Assembly: GCF_037040815.1 (NCBI RefSeq)
Contig: NZ_CP146232.1
Coordinates: forward strand, 3,156,501 to 3,220,500
Source of the DNA: Pararoseomonas sp. SCSIO 73927
GTDB taxonomy: Bacteria > Pseudomonadota > Alphaproteobacteria > Acetobacterales > Acetobacteraceae
DNA: 64,000 nucleotides
Reading direction: 5' to 3'
This document shows, piece by piece, positions 17,765 to 27,051 of the stretch; position 1 is the first letter of the stretch, and each line of letters starts with the position of its first letter. The translations under genes were made by a program, and so were the position numbers. The notes beneath the pieces were generated by a model. It saw only the letters and a program-made list of their open reading frames with translations, had not been told where the DNA came from and made no database searches.

Positions 17765-19516
17765 CTAGCCCTGCGCCAGCGCCCGGTCCAGCCCCTCGGC
17801 GTAGCGGCTGGCGGCGGCGCGGGCGCGCCCGGCCTCGGGCGGGCTCCAGCCCAGCGCGTCCGCGGCCATGGCGTGGTAGCCGAGCTGGAAGGCGAGGTAG
17901 CAGGACGTCAGGAAGCTCAGCAGGGCAGGGTTCACGGACCGCCCGGCCTCCAGGCCCACGGCGGCGGCCAGCGCGTCCCTCTCGGGGCCGGTCAGGCCCA
18001 TCTCCACGGCACCGCCGGCCACGTCCCAGGCGATGTCCTGGGTCCCGATCAGGTCGTGCGCCGCGGCGTGATCCACGGCGTCGGCCTTCAGCAGCCGCCC
18101 GCCAGGGAGGAGGAGCCATTCCCAGGCGTGCAGGCGATTATCCGTCCAGACCGGTCGCGTTGCGGCGTCCAGGGCGGGAAGATGGGGCTTCCAGCGGTCC
18201 AGCCGGGCGGCAGCGACCTCGCCCAGGGCCTCGGCCGTGTTCTGGCGCGCCATGGCGAGCAGCGCCTCCGCCCCCGCGCCCGCCTCCGCCGGCATGGTCC
18301 GCGCGCGGAAGCCGAGATAGCGGCCGAGATGCGCGAGGAGCGCGCGACGATCCGCCCGGGTGGGGTCGAGGGGGCGGGCCTCCTCCATCCAGCGCTCCGC
18401 CAGGAAGCCGTGGAGGAGGCCGGCGGGCTCCGGCGTGAGGCCGGCGTCGTGCAGGTGGCGGGCGCGGGCCAGGACTGCCTCCCCGTGGCGGCCGAGGCCG
18501 GCGAACTTCAGCAGCCAGGTGCCGGCGCGCGCGCGAAACAGGAATTTGCGCCGTTCCATGAAGGGGTGGATGGGCGGCCACTCAGCCTCCGAGGAGAAGC
18601 GGCGGGCGCGCCAGGCGCCGCCGGAAATCTCCTCCATCGGCGCCTCGGCGGGGCCGAGGAGGGCGGCGGCCCATTCCTCCAGGCGGTGCTCCGGGCGCGG
18701 CGTGTGGAGGAGAAGATCCTCGAAGGAGGCGGGGTGGCGCGCCACGCGGTCCCAGCGCGCCCGCGCGGCCTCCCCCGCCTCGGGCCCCGGCGCGCCGGCG
18801 TGGCCGGGGAGGAGGTGGATGCGGGAGAGGTCCACGCCGCCGCGCTGGAGGAAGTCCATCGCGGCGCCGAAGCTGCTGCCGGATAGGCCCGGCCCTTCAT
18901 CTACGACGGCGTATGAGGGGCTCCCACCAGCCAGCAAGGCAGCGGCGAGGCCGCGGTCCAGGGCCAGTTCGCGCCGGAACGGATGCCCGACCGGCCGTAC
19001 CGTAGCCGGCGCCTCCGCGCCGCGCGCGGCAGCCACGACCGCGGCCAGGGTCGTGCCGATGGAGCGCAGGCCGATCACCCGCGGGGAGGCGGGCAGGGCG
19101 GCCGCGGCCAGGCCGTAGGCCTCGGGGTAGAGGGCGTAGTAGGCGAAGCCCTCCGCCCGCCGTGGCTCGACCACCGCCGGCATCGGCTGGGCGAGAAGGG
19201 CGGCGATCTCGGCCTCCGGCACCGGGCCGATCCGGGCGAGGCCGGATTGCCAGGACAGCCAGGCGCTGCGTGCCAGCGCCATCAGCAGGGCCATCGCGGC
19301 GTCGCCGGTGGGGGAGGGGGCGTCCTGGCCGCGTTCGGCGAAGGCGGCGTCGGCCAGGGCCTGGGCGACCTCCCCCGTTTCAATCAGCGCGCCGACCAGG
19401 GCGGCGTGCCGGGAAAGTCCGGGCGGCCGCGCCGGGAGATTCCGCAGGGCGTCCGCCAGGGCCGCCAGCTTCGCGCGCGGGTCCTCGCGCCGGGGCGCGT
19501 CGCCGTAGACGATCAT
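17765..19516 (-). CDS. Phosphoribosyltransferase-like / kinase-like two-domain protein
   Basis: 583-aa cytosolic protein not recognised as a named family. The first half contains phosphoribosyltransferase-like elements: VIGLRSIGTT (147-156) and a PRPP-loop-like VVDEGPGLSGSS (204-215). The second half resembles aminoglycoside-phosphotransferase-type kinases: WLLKFAGLGRHGEAVLARA as a possible nucleotide-lobe Lys/Glu pair, DNRLHAWEWLL in place of the Brenner motif, and KADAVDHAAAHDLIGTQDIAWDVAGG in place of the metal-binding loop, followed by a helical tail. It is last in the minus-strand operon, 21 bases after the glycosyltransferase at 19538-20635. It may make or use a ribose- or inositol-phosphate donor for that pathway; this is inference. 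Confidence 0.6.
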   Translation of the reverse strand: MIVYGDAPRREDPRAKLAALADALRNLPARPPGLSRHAALVGALIETGEVAQALADAAFAERGQDAPSPTGDAAMALLMALARSAWLSWQSGLARIGPVPEAEIAALLAQPMPAVVEPRRAEGFAYYALYPEAYGLAAAALPASPRVIGLRSIGTTLAAVVAAARGAEAPATVRPVGHPFRRELALDRGLAAALLAGGSPSYAVVDEGPGLSGSSFGAAMDFLQRGGVDLSRIHLLPGHAGAPGPEAGEAARARWDRVARHPASFEDLLLHTPRPEHRLEEWAAALLGPAEAPMEEISGGAWRARRFSSEAEWPPIHPFMERRKFLFRARAGTWLLKFAGLGRHGEAVLARARHLHDAGLTPEPAGLLHGFLAERWMEEARPLDPTRADRRALLAHLGRYLGFRARTMPAEAGAGAEALLAMARQNTAEALGEVAAARLDRWKPHLPALDAATRPVWTDNRLHAWEWLLLPGGRLLKADAVDHAAAHDLIGTQDIAWDVAGGAVEMGLTGPERDALAAAVGLEAGRSVNPALLSFLTSCYLAFQLGYHAMAADALGWSPPEAGRARAAASRYAEGLDRALAQG

Positions 19517-19537
19517 GGGACGATCACAGCGCCGGCC

Positions 19538-20635
19538 TCAGGAGGCGACGCGCTCCTCCGCCCGCCGGGCGATCGCCTCCCGCAGGTGCCCTTCCAACTC
19601 GGCCGCGCGATGGGACGCCGTGTGCTCGTCCAGCACGCGGGCGCGGAGGGCGCGGCCCATCGTGCGGCGACGCTCCTCCGGCATGTCCTGCAGCGCGTGC
19701 AGCACCTCCTCCGGCCCCTCGGCGAGCAGGATCTCGCTGCCGGGCTGCAGGAGCGTGTCGATGCCGTCCCAGGTGTCGGAGATGATGGGCACCCCGCAGG
19801 CGCCGGTCTCGAAGAGGCGGACGCTCGGGCTGTAGCCCGCGCGGATCATGTCTGCGCGCGTCACGTTCAGGGTGAAGCGGCTGCTGGCGTAGAATTCGGG
19901 ATGGTCGGCGGGCGGGACGTGGTCGATGCGCTCCACATTCGCGGGCCAGTCGATGTCATCGGGGTATTGGGGGCCGGCGACGGCGAAGCGCAGTTCCGGC
20001 GCGCGGCGGGCGGGCTCGATCAGCAGCCGCTCCAGCGTGGGCTGCCGGTCCGGGCTGTAGGTGCCGAGATAGCTGAGGTCCCAGCGCGGCGGCAGGTCCA
20101 TCGGCTGGTACGCGGCCTCGTCCACGGAGCAGTAGAGCTGGCGCGCGGCGGGGGAGCCGTATCCCCGCTCGATCCGCTGCAGGGTCGGGCCGCCGGTGAA
20201 GGAGAGATAGACGTCGTAGCCCGGGATGAGGGCGGGGGAGAGGTACTCCTCGTCCCCGCGCTCCAACTTCGCGAGCGTGACGGGCGTGTCGATGTCGTAG
20301 AAGGCGGTGGCGCCGCGGGCGGTGGCCTGCACCATGCGCCCGACCGCAACCCCTTCCGGCACGTAGGAGCCGACGATCACCGCATCCGCCCCCGCGATCG
20401 CCGGGCGCCAGGATTCCAGCGCGCCGAGATCGGGGTAGAGGGCGAGGCGGCAGAAATCCGGCTCCGGCATGTCGCGGTGCCGCGCGTACCAGGGCACGTC
20501 CCGTTCCAGGAACAGGATGTCGTGCCCGCGCGCGGCGAAGGCGCGGAGCAGGGCGCGGAAGGTGGTGGCGTGGCCGTTGCCCCAGGAAGAGGAGAGGCTG
20601 AGGCCCAGCACCACCAGGCGCAGCGGGGCGCTCAC
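19538..20635 (-). CDS. CgeB-type glycosyltransferase
   Basis: 365-aa glycosyltransferase of GT-B fold, CgeB-like. The N-terminal acceptor lobe starts LRLVVLGLSLSSSWGNGHA, and the C-terminal donor lobe has the CgeB-type signature GYSPSVRLFETGACGVPIISD followed by WDGIDTLLQPGSEILLAEG. Acceptor and donor are unknown. Its GTG start (20635) overlaps the stop of the upstream glycosyltransferase as GTGA, so the two are translationally coupled. It is part of the ino1 operon. No signal peptide or membrane segment is seen, so it acts at the cytosolic side. Confidence 0.85.
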   Translation of the reverse strand: MSAPLRLVVLGLSLSSSWGNGHATTFRALLRAFAARGHDILFLERDVPWYARHRDMPEPDFCRLALYPDLGALESWRPAIAGADAVIVGSYVPEGVAVGRMVQATARGATAFYDIDTPVTLAKLERGDEEYLSPALIPGYDVYLSFTGGPTLQRIERGYGSPAARQLYCSVDEAAYQPMDLPPRWDLSYLGTYSPDRQPTLERLLIEPARRAPELRFAVAGPQYPDDIDWPANVERIDHVPPADHPEFYASSRFTLNVTRADMIRAGYSPSVRLFETGACGVPIISDTWDGIDTLLQPGSEILLAEGPEEVLHALQDMPEERRRTMGRALRARVLDEHTASHRAAELEGHLREAIARRAEERVAS

Positions 20636-21720
20636 GCCGCGCTCCGCTTCCGCGCGGCGGTGTCGCGCAGAAGCGCGTCCACCTCGGCGCCGCGGCGGGT
20701 GTAGGTGTGTCCCGCCAGGATGCGGGCCCGCGCCGCCTCGCCGATCGCCTTCGCGCGCTCCGGCGTCAGGCTGCGGACGTGCTCGGCGACATCGGCGCCA
20801 TCGCGCGCGACCAGCACCTCCTCGCCCTCCTTCAGGAAGAGCTCCAGGCCCACCCAGGCATCGGTGATGAGGCAGGCACCGGCGCCGGCGGCCTCGAAGA
20901 CGCGGGTGGCGGGGGAGTAGCCGACCTGCGCCATGCTGTCCCGCGCCACGTTCAGGACCGAGAGCGAGGAGGTGTTGAAGGCGTTGTGGTCGCGCGTGCC
21001 GACATGGCCGATCTGCCGCACGTTCGCCGGCATGGGCTTGTCGTGCCAGCCATTGCCGCCGAGGAGGAACTTGCGGTCCTGTAGGCGCGCGGCGGCGTCG
21101 AGGAAAAACTGTTCCACGCGCGCCTCGCGGTCCGGCAGGCGGTTGGCGAGGAAGTTCAGGTCGCCCGCGAAGCGCGGATCGGGCGGAACGGGGTGGTGCG
21201 TCTCCGGGTCCAGCGCGTTGTAGATGGGGATGCAGCGCCGGGCGCCGAGGCCCTCATAGGCCGCGATGACGGGCGGGCCGCCGCCATAGGTGAGGACGTA
21301 ATCGAGCCCGGGCAGTGCGCGGCGCAGGGCATGATCCGGGGCCGGCGTGATCTCGGCGAGCGTCGCGGGCGCGTCCACGTCCCAGAAGATGCGGATGGCG
21401 TCTGGGCGCGCGGCCTTCATCACGCCGCCGATCAGCTCGTCGTCGAAGACGCCGACGCCGCTGGCCTTCACCACCACGTCGGCGCGCGCGGCCTCCGCCA
21501 TCACGGCGCGCAGCGCGTCCTCGGTGGCGTCGTAGACGCGCACCTCCGCCCATTCCGGCGGCTCGATGTCGCGGTTCTTCTGCCGGTCGAAGGCGTCCGG
21601 CTCGTAGAAGGTGACATGGTGTCCGCGCGCGGCGAGGTCGCGCAGCATGCCCCGGTAATAGGTTGCCGCCCCGTTCCAGTAGGAGGAGAGGAGGCTCGAT
21701 CCGTAGAAGGCGATCCTCAT
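20632..21720 (-). CDS. CgeB-type glycosyltransferase
   Basis: 362-aa GT-B-type glycosyltransferase related to the one downstream. N-terminal MRIAFYGSSLLSSYWNGAATYYRG; C-terminal donor-site segment GYSPATRVFEAAGAGACLITD followed by WVGLELFLKEGEEVLVARDG. The shared GYSP-R-FE-GA-G pattern with the gene at 19538-20635 suggests duplication within the cluster. The ATG at 21720 overlaps the histidine phosphatase stop as ATGA and is chosen over an upstream in-frame start. Soluble, cytosolic. Donor and acceptor are unknown; context suggests an inositol-based acceptor. Confidence 0.85.
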   Translation of the reverse strand: MRIAFYGSSLLSSYWNGAATYYRGMLRDLAARGHHVTFYEPDAFDRQKNRDIEPPEWAEVRVYDATEDALRAVMAEAARADVVVKASGVGVFDDELIGGVMKAARPDAIRIFWDVDAPATLAEITPAPDHALRRALPGLDYVLTYGGGPPVIAAYEGLGARRCIPIYNALDPETHHPVPPDPRFAGDLNFLANRLPDREARVEQFFLDAAARLQDRKFLLGGNGWHDKPMPANVRQIGHVGTRDHNAFNTSSLSVLNVARDSMAQVGYSPATRVFEAAGAGACLITDAWVGLELFLKEGEEVLVARDGADVAEHVRSLTPERAKAIGEAARARILAGHTYTRRGAEVDALLRDTAARKRSAA

Positions 21721-22316
21721 GCGGGCACCACCTCGTTCATACTCAGCACCTTTCCGTCCCCGTCCCACAGCGCGATCGCGCTGATGGAGGCGGGGGCGAT
21801 CTCGAAACGATGGATCTGGTCCAGGCTCAGGCGCAGGAAGTGCGCTAGCACGGCCTTGATGACGTCGGCATGGCTGACCACGGCGATCCGGCCCTCCGGG
21901 TTCGCCGCGCGCAGGCGCTCCGCGCCGGCCACGGCGCGGGCCTGCGCCCCGGCCATGGTCTCGCCGCCCGGTGTGGCGGCGGTAGCGCGCTGCGTGTTCC
22001 AGCGCGCCCAGTCCGGATCGTCATGCAGGGAGTCGAAGCTGCGGCCGGTCCAGGCACCGAAGTCGATCTCCGTGAAGGTCTCGTCCGTGCGGACATCCAG
22101 CCCGAGGCGCGAGGCGACCGGCGCCGCCGTTTCCCGCGCGCGCTCCATCGGGCTGGAATGGACGGCCTCGATGCCGGCGCGCCCCAGATGCCCGGCCAGC
22201 GCGGCCGCCTGGGCGCGCCCGGTCTCCCCGAGGGTCACGCCCGGCATCCGGCCGCAGAGGGTGCTGCCAACGCGGTCATGCGCGGCGTGGCGCAGCAGGA
22301 GGAGCGTGGCGGCCAC
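21717..22316 (-). CDS. Histidine phosphatase family protein
   Basis: 199-aa phosphoglycerate-mutase-like phosphatase. The phospho-accepting motif is LLRHAAHD (Arg9, His10; RHA rather than RHG); the second Arg is in SSPMERARET, Glu in TFTEIDFGAWTG and the second catalytic His in VVSHADVIKA. It should remove phosphate from a small metabolite. Its place between ino1 (7 bases upstream) and two glycosyltransferases suggests inositol-1-phosphate or a glycosyl phosphate as substrate, but the family is too broad to tell. The start is GTG 22316; its stop overlaps the next ATG. Confidence 0.88.
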   Translation of the reverse strand: MAATLLLLRHAAHDRVGSTLCGRMPGVTLGETGRAQAAALAGHLGRAGIEAVHSSPMERARETAAPVASRLGLDVRTDETFTEIDFGAWTGRSFDSLHDDPDWARWNTQRATAATPGGETMAGAQARAVAGAERLRAANPEGRIAVVSHADVIKAVLAHFLRLSLDQIHRFEIAPASISAIALWDGDGKVLSMNEVVPA

Positions 22317-22323
22317 GCCCGCC

Positions 22324-23403
22324 CTAGCTCTCGCCGGCCACGAAGCGCTGCACGCGGGCGCGCGCCTCGCTATCGTCGAACTGCTGCGGCGGGGACTTCA
22401 TGAAGTAGGAGGAGGGGCCGATCAGCGCGCCGCCGACGCCGCGGTCCAGCCCGATCCGGGCGCAGCGCACGGCGTCGATCACCACGCCGGCGGAGTTGGG
22501 CGAATCCCACACCTCCAGCTTCAGCTCGACGTTCAGCGGCATGCCGCCGAAGCCCGTGCCCTCCAGCCGGATCTGCGCCCATTTGCGGTCGGTCAGCCAG
22601 GGCACATGGTCGCTGGGGCCGACATGCACGTTCTCGGCGGGCAAGGGCACGTCGAACTGGCTCGTCACGGCCTGGGTCTTGGAGATCTTCTTCGATTCCA
22701 GCCGCTCGCGCTCCAGCATGTTCAGGAAGTCGGCGTTGCCGCCGAAGTTCAGCTGGTAGGTGCGGTCCAGCCGCACCCCGCGCTCCTTGAACAGGTTGGC
22801 CAGCACGCGGTGGACGATGGTAGCGCCCACCTGGCTCTTGATGTCGTCGCCGATGATGGGAAGGTTCTTCGCCTCGAACCGCTTCTGCCATTCCGGGTTG
22901 GAGGCGACGAAGACGGGGATGCAGTTGACGAAGGCGCAGCCGGCCTTCAGCGCCTGCTCCGCGTAGAACTCGGTGGCTTTCTGCGAACCGACGGGCAGGT
23001 AGGAGACGAGCACCTCCGCGCCCGCCTCCTCGAGCGCCGCGGCCACGTCGGCCACCGGCTCGTCTGACTCCGCGATCTCGCCGCCGAGGTAGCGGCCGAT
23101 GCCGTCCAGCGTCGGGCCGCGGCGCACAGTCACGCCTGTGCGCGGAACTTCCGCGAAAATCTGGGTGTTGTTCGGCTTGGCCAGGATGGCGTCGGCCACG
23201 TCCCGCCCGACCTTCTTCGCGTTCACGTCGAAGGCGGCCGCGATCTCGATGTCGCGGACGTGGTAGCCGCCGAGCTCGACGTTCATCAGCCCCGGCACGG
23301 GCTCGTTCGAGGCGGCATCGCGATAGTAGGAAAGGCCCTGCACGAAGGAGGAGGCGCAGTTGCCTACCCCGACGACAGCGACGCGGACGGGGCGACGGGT
23401 CAT
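22324..23403 (-). CDS. ino1: Inositol-3-phosphate synthase (Ino1)
   Basis: Converts glucose-6-phosphate to 1L-myo-inositol 1-phosphate with NAD recycled in the active site. 359 aa, the short bacterial/actinobacterial form. N-terminal Rossmann segment [18 protein letters not shown]; core motifs [62 protein letters not shown] and [10 protein letters not shown] with conserved catalytic Lys residues. Bacterial Ino1 outside actinobacteria is uncommon and usually serves a dedicated product. It is the first gene of the minus-strand operon and is divergent from the SDR/glycosyltransferase operon. The enzyme call is firm. Confidence 0.95.
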   Translation of the reverse strand: MTRRPVRVAVVGVGNCASSFVQGLSYYRDAASNEPVPGLMNVELGGYHVRDIEIAAAFDVNAKKVGRDVADAILAKPNNTQIFAEVPRTGVTVRRGPTLDGIGRYLGGEIAESDEPVADVAAALEEAGAEVLVSYLPVGSQKATEFYAEQALKAGCAFVNCIPVFVASNPEWQKRFEAKNLPIIGDDIKSQVGATIVHRVLANLFKERGVRLDRTYQLNFGGNADFLNMLERERLESKKISKTQAVTSQFDVPLPAENVHVGPSDHVPWLTDRKWAQIRLEGTGFGGMPLNVELKLEVWDSPNSAGVVIDAVRCARIGLDRGVGGALIGPSSYFMKSPPQQFDDSEARARVQRFVAGES

Positions 23404-23750
23404 GGCGCGCGGTGCCCCATGCCGATGGCTGGTCTACGGCGGGTGCATCCAGAGTAACAGACCAAAATCCTAAAACCCCCGCCTTACCTCGGCCTCCCCG
23501 GGAGGCGCGCGCTGAGGATCAACTTAGCTGGGCCACGGATCATGGATCAATGCCACCCTCCCTGGCCGCGGGATCACTGACGCGTTACAAGAAAATGTGA
23601 TCGCTTTCCTGGCCTTCTACTTACATGATGAAGGGGGTAAGGGTTCCAGAGCGCCGCGAGGGAGTGCGGATCGCGGATACGGAAGCACCCCTGCCCGTTC
23701 CGCACCCCATTTTTTGCACTGGGCGCGGCAAACGGCCGGAGGATTTGGGC
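23404..23750. promoter_or_regulatory. Divergent control region between ino1 and the SDR/glycosyltransferase operon
   Basis: 347 bases without a convincing gene. It must hold promoters for both operons. It is locally A/T-richer than its surroundings (about 23447-23480 and 23580-23600). A 6-bp inverted repeat GATCAC (23572-23577) / GTGATC (23597-23602), centres 25 bases apart, could bind a dimeric regulator; related GATC-containing words occur near 23545-23550. A long leader (about 23605-23750) precedes the TTG start at 23751. In-frame ATG codons at 23625 and 23628 would add a poorly conserved-looking extension and lack a ribosome binding site. No clear -35/-10 pair was found. Confidence 0.5.
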
Positions 23751-24863
23751 TTGGCGGAATCGATCCTGATCACCGGTGGTGCGGGCTTCATCGGCCGGTA
23801 CGTGTCGCGCGCGCTGCTGGACCGCGGCGACCATGTGCGAATCCTCGATAGCTTCATCGAGCAGGTCCACGCGGATCGCGGCGCGGACGGGCTGGATTCC
23901 GAGGTGGAGGTGGTGCGCGGCGACGTGCGCGATCCCGAGGCCGTGGCGCGGGCGCTGAAGGGCGTGGACAAGGTGGTCCACCTCGCGGCCGAGGTCGGCG
24001 TCGGGCAGAGCATGTACGCGATCGACCGCTACGTCTCCGTCAACGACCACGGCACGGCGGTGCTGTTCCAGGCGCTGATCGACAACCCGGTGAAGCGCTT
24101 CGTCGTCGCCTCCTCCATGTCCGTCTACGGCGAGGGGCTGTACCGCGACGCCGACGGCAATTTGGTGGAGGACGCGGTGCGCCGCCCCCGCAGCGGCCCG
24201 GATGCCCCCTGGGACCCGACGGATGAGAAGGGCCGGCCGATGGTGCCGGTGCCGACGCCGGAGTGGAAGCGGACGAATCTCGCTTCCGTCTACGCCATCA
24301 GCAAGTACGTGCAGGAGCGGCTGACGCTGACCGTGGCCCCCACCTACGGGATGGAGGGCGTCGCGCTGCGGCTGTGGAACGTGTACGGGGCGGGGCAGGC
24401 GCTCTCGAACCCCTATACCGGCGTGCTCGCGATCTTCGCGGCGCGGCTGCAGAACGACCAGCCGCCGATGATCTTCGAGGACGGGCTGCAGCGGCGCGAC
24501 TTCGTGCACGTGCAGGACGTGGCGCGGGCCTTCCTCCTCGCGCTCGACCGGCCGGAGGCGGCGGGCGGGGTCTACAACATCGCCAGCGGCGTCGACCGCA
24601 CGGTGCAGGACGTGGCGGCGGACCTGGCGCGGGCCATGGGCAAGAACATCGCGCCGGAGATCGCGGGCAAGACCCGCGCGGGCGACATCCGGCACAACAT
24701 CCCCGACATCACCAAGGCCCGGCAGGAGCTGGGCTACGAGACGCAGCACCTGGACTTCACCGCCGATCTCCGAGAGCTCGCGGAGTGGGTGGCCCGCCAG
24801 CAGGCGCAGGACCGCGTGAGCCAGGCGCGGAACGAGCTGGAGTTGCGGGGGCTGGTGGCGTGA
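23751..24863 (+). CDS. NAD-dependent epimerase/dehydratase (extended SDR), TTG start
   Basis: 370-aa extended SDR acting on nucleotide sugars. NAD-binding GGAGFIG at residues 9-15, catalytic SSMSVYG and Tyr-x-x-x-Lys in VYAISKYVQE, and the nucleotide-sugar segment LWNVYGAGQALSNPYTGVL. The start is TTG 23751, because MAESILITGGAGFIG is the family N-terminus and GGAGGA lies exactly 7 bases upstream; the ATG at 23625 would add 42 residues without family character. First gene of the plus-strand operon. Its GTGA overlap with the next gene indicates coupling. The exact reaction (epimerase, dehydratase or decarboxylase) is unknown. Confidence 0.88.
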   Translation: MAESILITGGAGFIGRYVSRALLDRGDHVRILDSFIEQVHADRGADGLDSEVEVVRGDVRDPEAVARALKGVDKVVHLAAEVGVGQSMYAIDRYVSVNDHGTAVLFQALIDNPVKRFVVASSMSVYGEGLYRDADGNLVEDAVRRPRSGPDAPWDPTDEKGRPMVPVPTPEWKRTNLASVYAISKYVQERLTLTVAPTYGMEGVALRLWNVYGAGQALSNPYTGVLAIFAARLQNDQPPMIFEDGLQRRDFVHVQDVARAFLLALDRPEAAGGVYNIASGVDRTVQDVAADLARAMGKNIAPEIAGKTRAGDIRHNIPDITKARQELGYETQHLDFTADLRELAEWVARQQAQDRVSQARNELELRGLVA

Positions 24864-25942
24864 GCGGGGGGGCGGCGCCGTCCTCTCCGGCTATCAATGG
24901 CAGGCAGCCGGTTCTCGTCACCGGCGGCGCGGGCTTCATCGGTTCCAACCTCGCGGACCGGCTGGCCTCCGAGGGCCATGACGTCCTGATCTACGACGCG
25001 CTCTCCCGCCCCGGCGTGGAGACGAACCTGGCCTGGCTGAAGGAGCGCCATCCCCGGCGCATCTCCTCCGTCACGGCGGATGTGCGGGATTCGGCGGCGC
25101 TGGCGGCGGCGGCGGGGCAGGCCTCGGCCGTGTTCCACATGGCGGCGCAGGTGGCCGTCACCACCAGCCTCGTCGATCCGCGCGAGGATTTCGACATCAA
25201 CCTCGGCGGCACCTTCTCGCTGCTGGACGCCCTTCGGCGGCGGGGCGGGCAGGTGCCGCTGGTCTTCGCCAGCACGAACAAGGTCTACGGCGACCTCGCC
25301 GACCTGGAGTTCGTGCTGGAGGACCAGGCCTATGTTCCCGCCGACTCCTCCGTGCGCGCGAACGGCATCGGCGAGGAGCGGCCGCTGGACTTCCACACGC
25401 CCTATGGCTGCTCCAAGGGTGCGGCGGACCAGTACGTGCTGGATTTCGGCCGCTCCTTCGGCGTGCCCACGGCCGTGCTGCGGATGAGCTGCATCTACGG
25501 GCAGCGGCAGATGGGCACGGAGGACCAGGGCTGGGTCGCGCACTTCCTTCTGCGCGCGCTGCGGGGCGAGCCGATCAGCATCTACGGCGACGGCTACCAG
25601 GTGCGCGACGTGATGGATGTGGGCGACGCGGTGGATGCCTACCTCGCGGCGTGGCGGAACATCGGAGCCGTGTCCGGCCGGGCCTTCAACCTCGGTGGTG
25701 GGCCGGCGAATGCGGTCAGCCTGCGCCAGCTCCTCGCCCATATTGGGGACCTGACCAACCGCAGGGTGGAGACGCAGTACTCCGACTGGCGCGCGGGCGA
25801 CCAGCGCTACTACGTCTCCGACACCGCCCGCGCGGCGCGCGAGCTGGGCCTGCGCCCGGCCCGGCCCTGGCGGGAGGGCGTCGCGGCGCTCGCGCAGTGG
25901 CTGCGGCAGGAGCGCGTGGCGCCGGAGCCCGCCAGCGCGTGA
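24860..25942 (+). CDS. NAD-dependent epimerase, CDP-paratose 2-epimerase (RfbE)-like
   Basis: 360-aa extended SDR. A short Ser/Ala/Pro start is followed by NAD-binding GGAGFIG (about 22-28), then ASTNKVYGD, the catalytic YGCSKGAADQY, SCIYGQRQMG and YGDGYQVRDVMDV. The TNKVYGD and QVRDV words are characteristic of the CDP-paratose/CDP-tyvelose epimerase branch, so a 2-epimerase on a nucleotide sugar is likely, though the sugar here need not be paratose. The GTG at 24860 overlaps the preceding stop (GTGA). Together with the first SDR it probably makes an activated sugar for the glycosyltransferases that follow. Confidence 0.87.
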   Translation: MSGGAAPSSPAINGRQPVLVTGGAGFIGSNLADRLASEGHDVLIYDALSRPGVETNLAWLKERHPRRISSVTADVRDSAALAAAAGQASAVFHMAAQVAVTTSLVDPREDFDINLGGTFSLLDALRRRGGQVPLVFASTNKVYGDLADLEFVLEDQAYVPADSSVRANGIGEERPLDFHTPYGCSKGAADQYVLDFGRSFGVPTAVLRMSCIYGQRQMGTEDQGWVAHFLLRALRGEPISIYGDGYQVRDVMDVGDAVDAYLAAWRNIGAVSGRAFNLGGGPANAVSLRQLLAHIGDLTNRRVETQYSDWRAGDQRYYVSDTARAARELGLRPARPWREGVAALAQWLRQERVAPEPASA

Positions 25943-27051
25943 CGGCGCTGCCGAAGGGCATGCGGCTGCTGATGACGTCGGATGCCGCCGGCGGCGTCTG
26001 GACCTATGCGCTCGATCTGGCCGAGGGGCTGGCGGGGCAAGGCATCGAGGTGGTGCTGGCGGTGCTCGGTCCGGCTCCTGCGCCCGCGCTGGCGGCCCGC
26101 GCCGCCGCGGTGCCGGGCCTCCGGCTCCGGATCACCGACCTTCCGCTGGACTGGCTGGCCGCATCGCCCGGGGAGGTTCTGGACGCCGCCTCGGCGATCG
26201 CCGAGCTGGCGCGGACGGAAGGGGTGGACCTGATTCACCTCAACAGCCCCGCCCATGCGGCGGGGGCCACCTTTCCCGTGCCGGTGGTGGCCGTTTCCCA
26301 TTCCTGCGTCGCCACCTGGTGGGACGCGGTGCGGGGCGGGGAACTGCCGGAGGACTTCGCCTGGCGCACGGATCTGGTGCGGCGCGGCATGCTCGGCGCC
26401 TCGGCCCTGGTGATGCCCAGCCGCGCCTTCGCGGAGGCCACCGCGCGCCGGTACGGCCTGCCGAGGCCGCCCGTCACCGTCTACAACGGCCGCCGCGCCG
26501 CGCCGGCGGTGGAGCCCGCGCCGGACGCACCGCCGCTCTTCGCGCTGACCGCGGGGCGGCTGTGGGATGAGGGGAAGAACCTCGGCACCCTCGACCGTGC
26601 GGCCGCCCGGCTGGACCTGCCCGTCCTGGCCGCCGGCGATCTGTCCGGCCCGAACGGGGCGCGGGTGGAAGCGCATCACCTTCGCCCCCTCGGCCAGCTG
26701 GGCGGGGCGGAACTGGCGGGGCTGCTGGCCTGCCGGCCGATCTATGTTTCTCTCGCCCTGTACGAGCCTTTCGGCCTAGCCGTGACGGAAGCGGCGCAGG
26801 CGGGCTGCCCGCTTGTCCTGTCGGACATTCCGGGTCTCCGGGAGTTGTGGGAGGGTACGGCCCTCTTCGTTCCGGCACGGGACGAGGAGGCGGCGGCGGA
26901 GGCGATCGAGCGGCTGTCGGTGAACCCGGCGGAGCGCGCCCGGCTCGGTGCCGCTGCGCGCGATCGTGCGTCGCGTTACACGGTGGAGGCGATGGTGCAG
27001 GGCATGCTCGGGGTGTATCGGGGCGTCCTGGCGCAGGGGATCGCTGCTTGA
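25939..27051 (+). CDS. GT4-type glycosyltransferase
   Basis: 370-aa GT-B retaining glycosyltransferase. N-terminal lobe with SDAAGGVWTYALDLAEGL (the G-G-x-x acceptor loop) and VPVVAVSHSCVATWW; donor lobe with LTAGRLWDEGKNLGTLDRAA (Arg/Lys donor-phosphate contacts) and the E-x7-E segment YEPFGLAVTEAAQAGCPLV, where the two Glu residues bind the nucleotide sugar. The GTG at 25939 overlaps the epimerase stop (GTGA) and its own stop overlaps the next gene's TTG (TTGA). Cytosolic; donor and acceptor unknown. Confidence 0.9.
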   Translation: MTALPKGMRLLMTSDAAGGVWTYALDLAEGLAGQGIEVVLAVLGPAPAPALAARAAAVPGLRLRITDLPLDWLAASPGEVLDAASAIAELARTEGVDLIHLNSPAHAAGATFPVPVVAVSHSCVATWWDAVRGGELPEDFAWRTDLVRRGMLGASALVMPSRAFAEATARRYGLPRPPVTVYNGRRAAPAVEPAPDAPPLFALTAGRLWDEGKNLGTLDRAAARLDLPVLAAGDLSGPNGARVEAHHLRPLGQLGGAELAGLLACRPIYVSLALYEPFGLAVTEAAQAGCPLVLSDIPGLRELWEGTALFVPARDEEAAAEAIERLSVNPAERARLGAAARDRASRYTVEAMVQGMLGVYRGVLAQGIAA

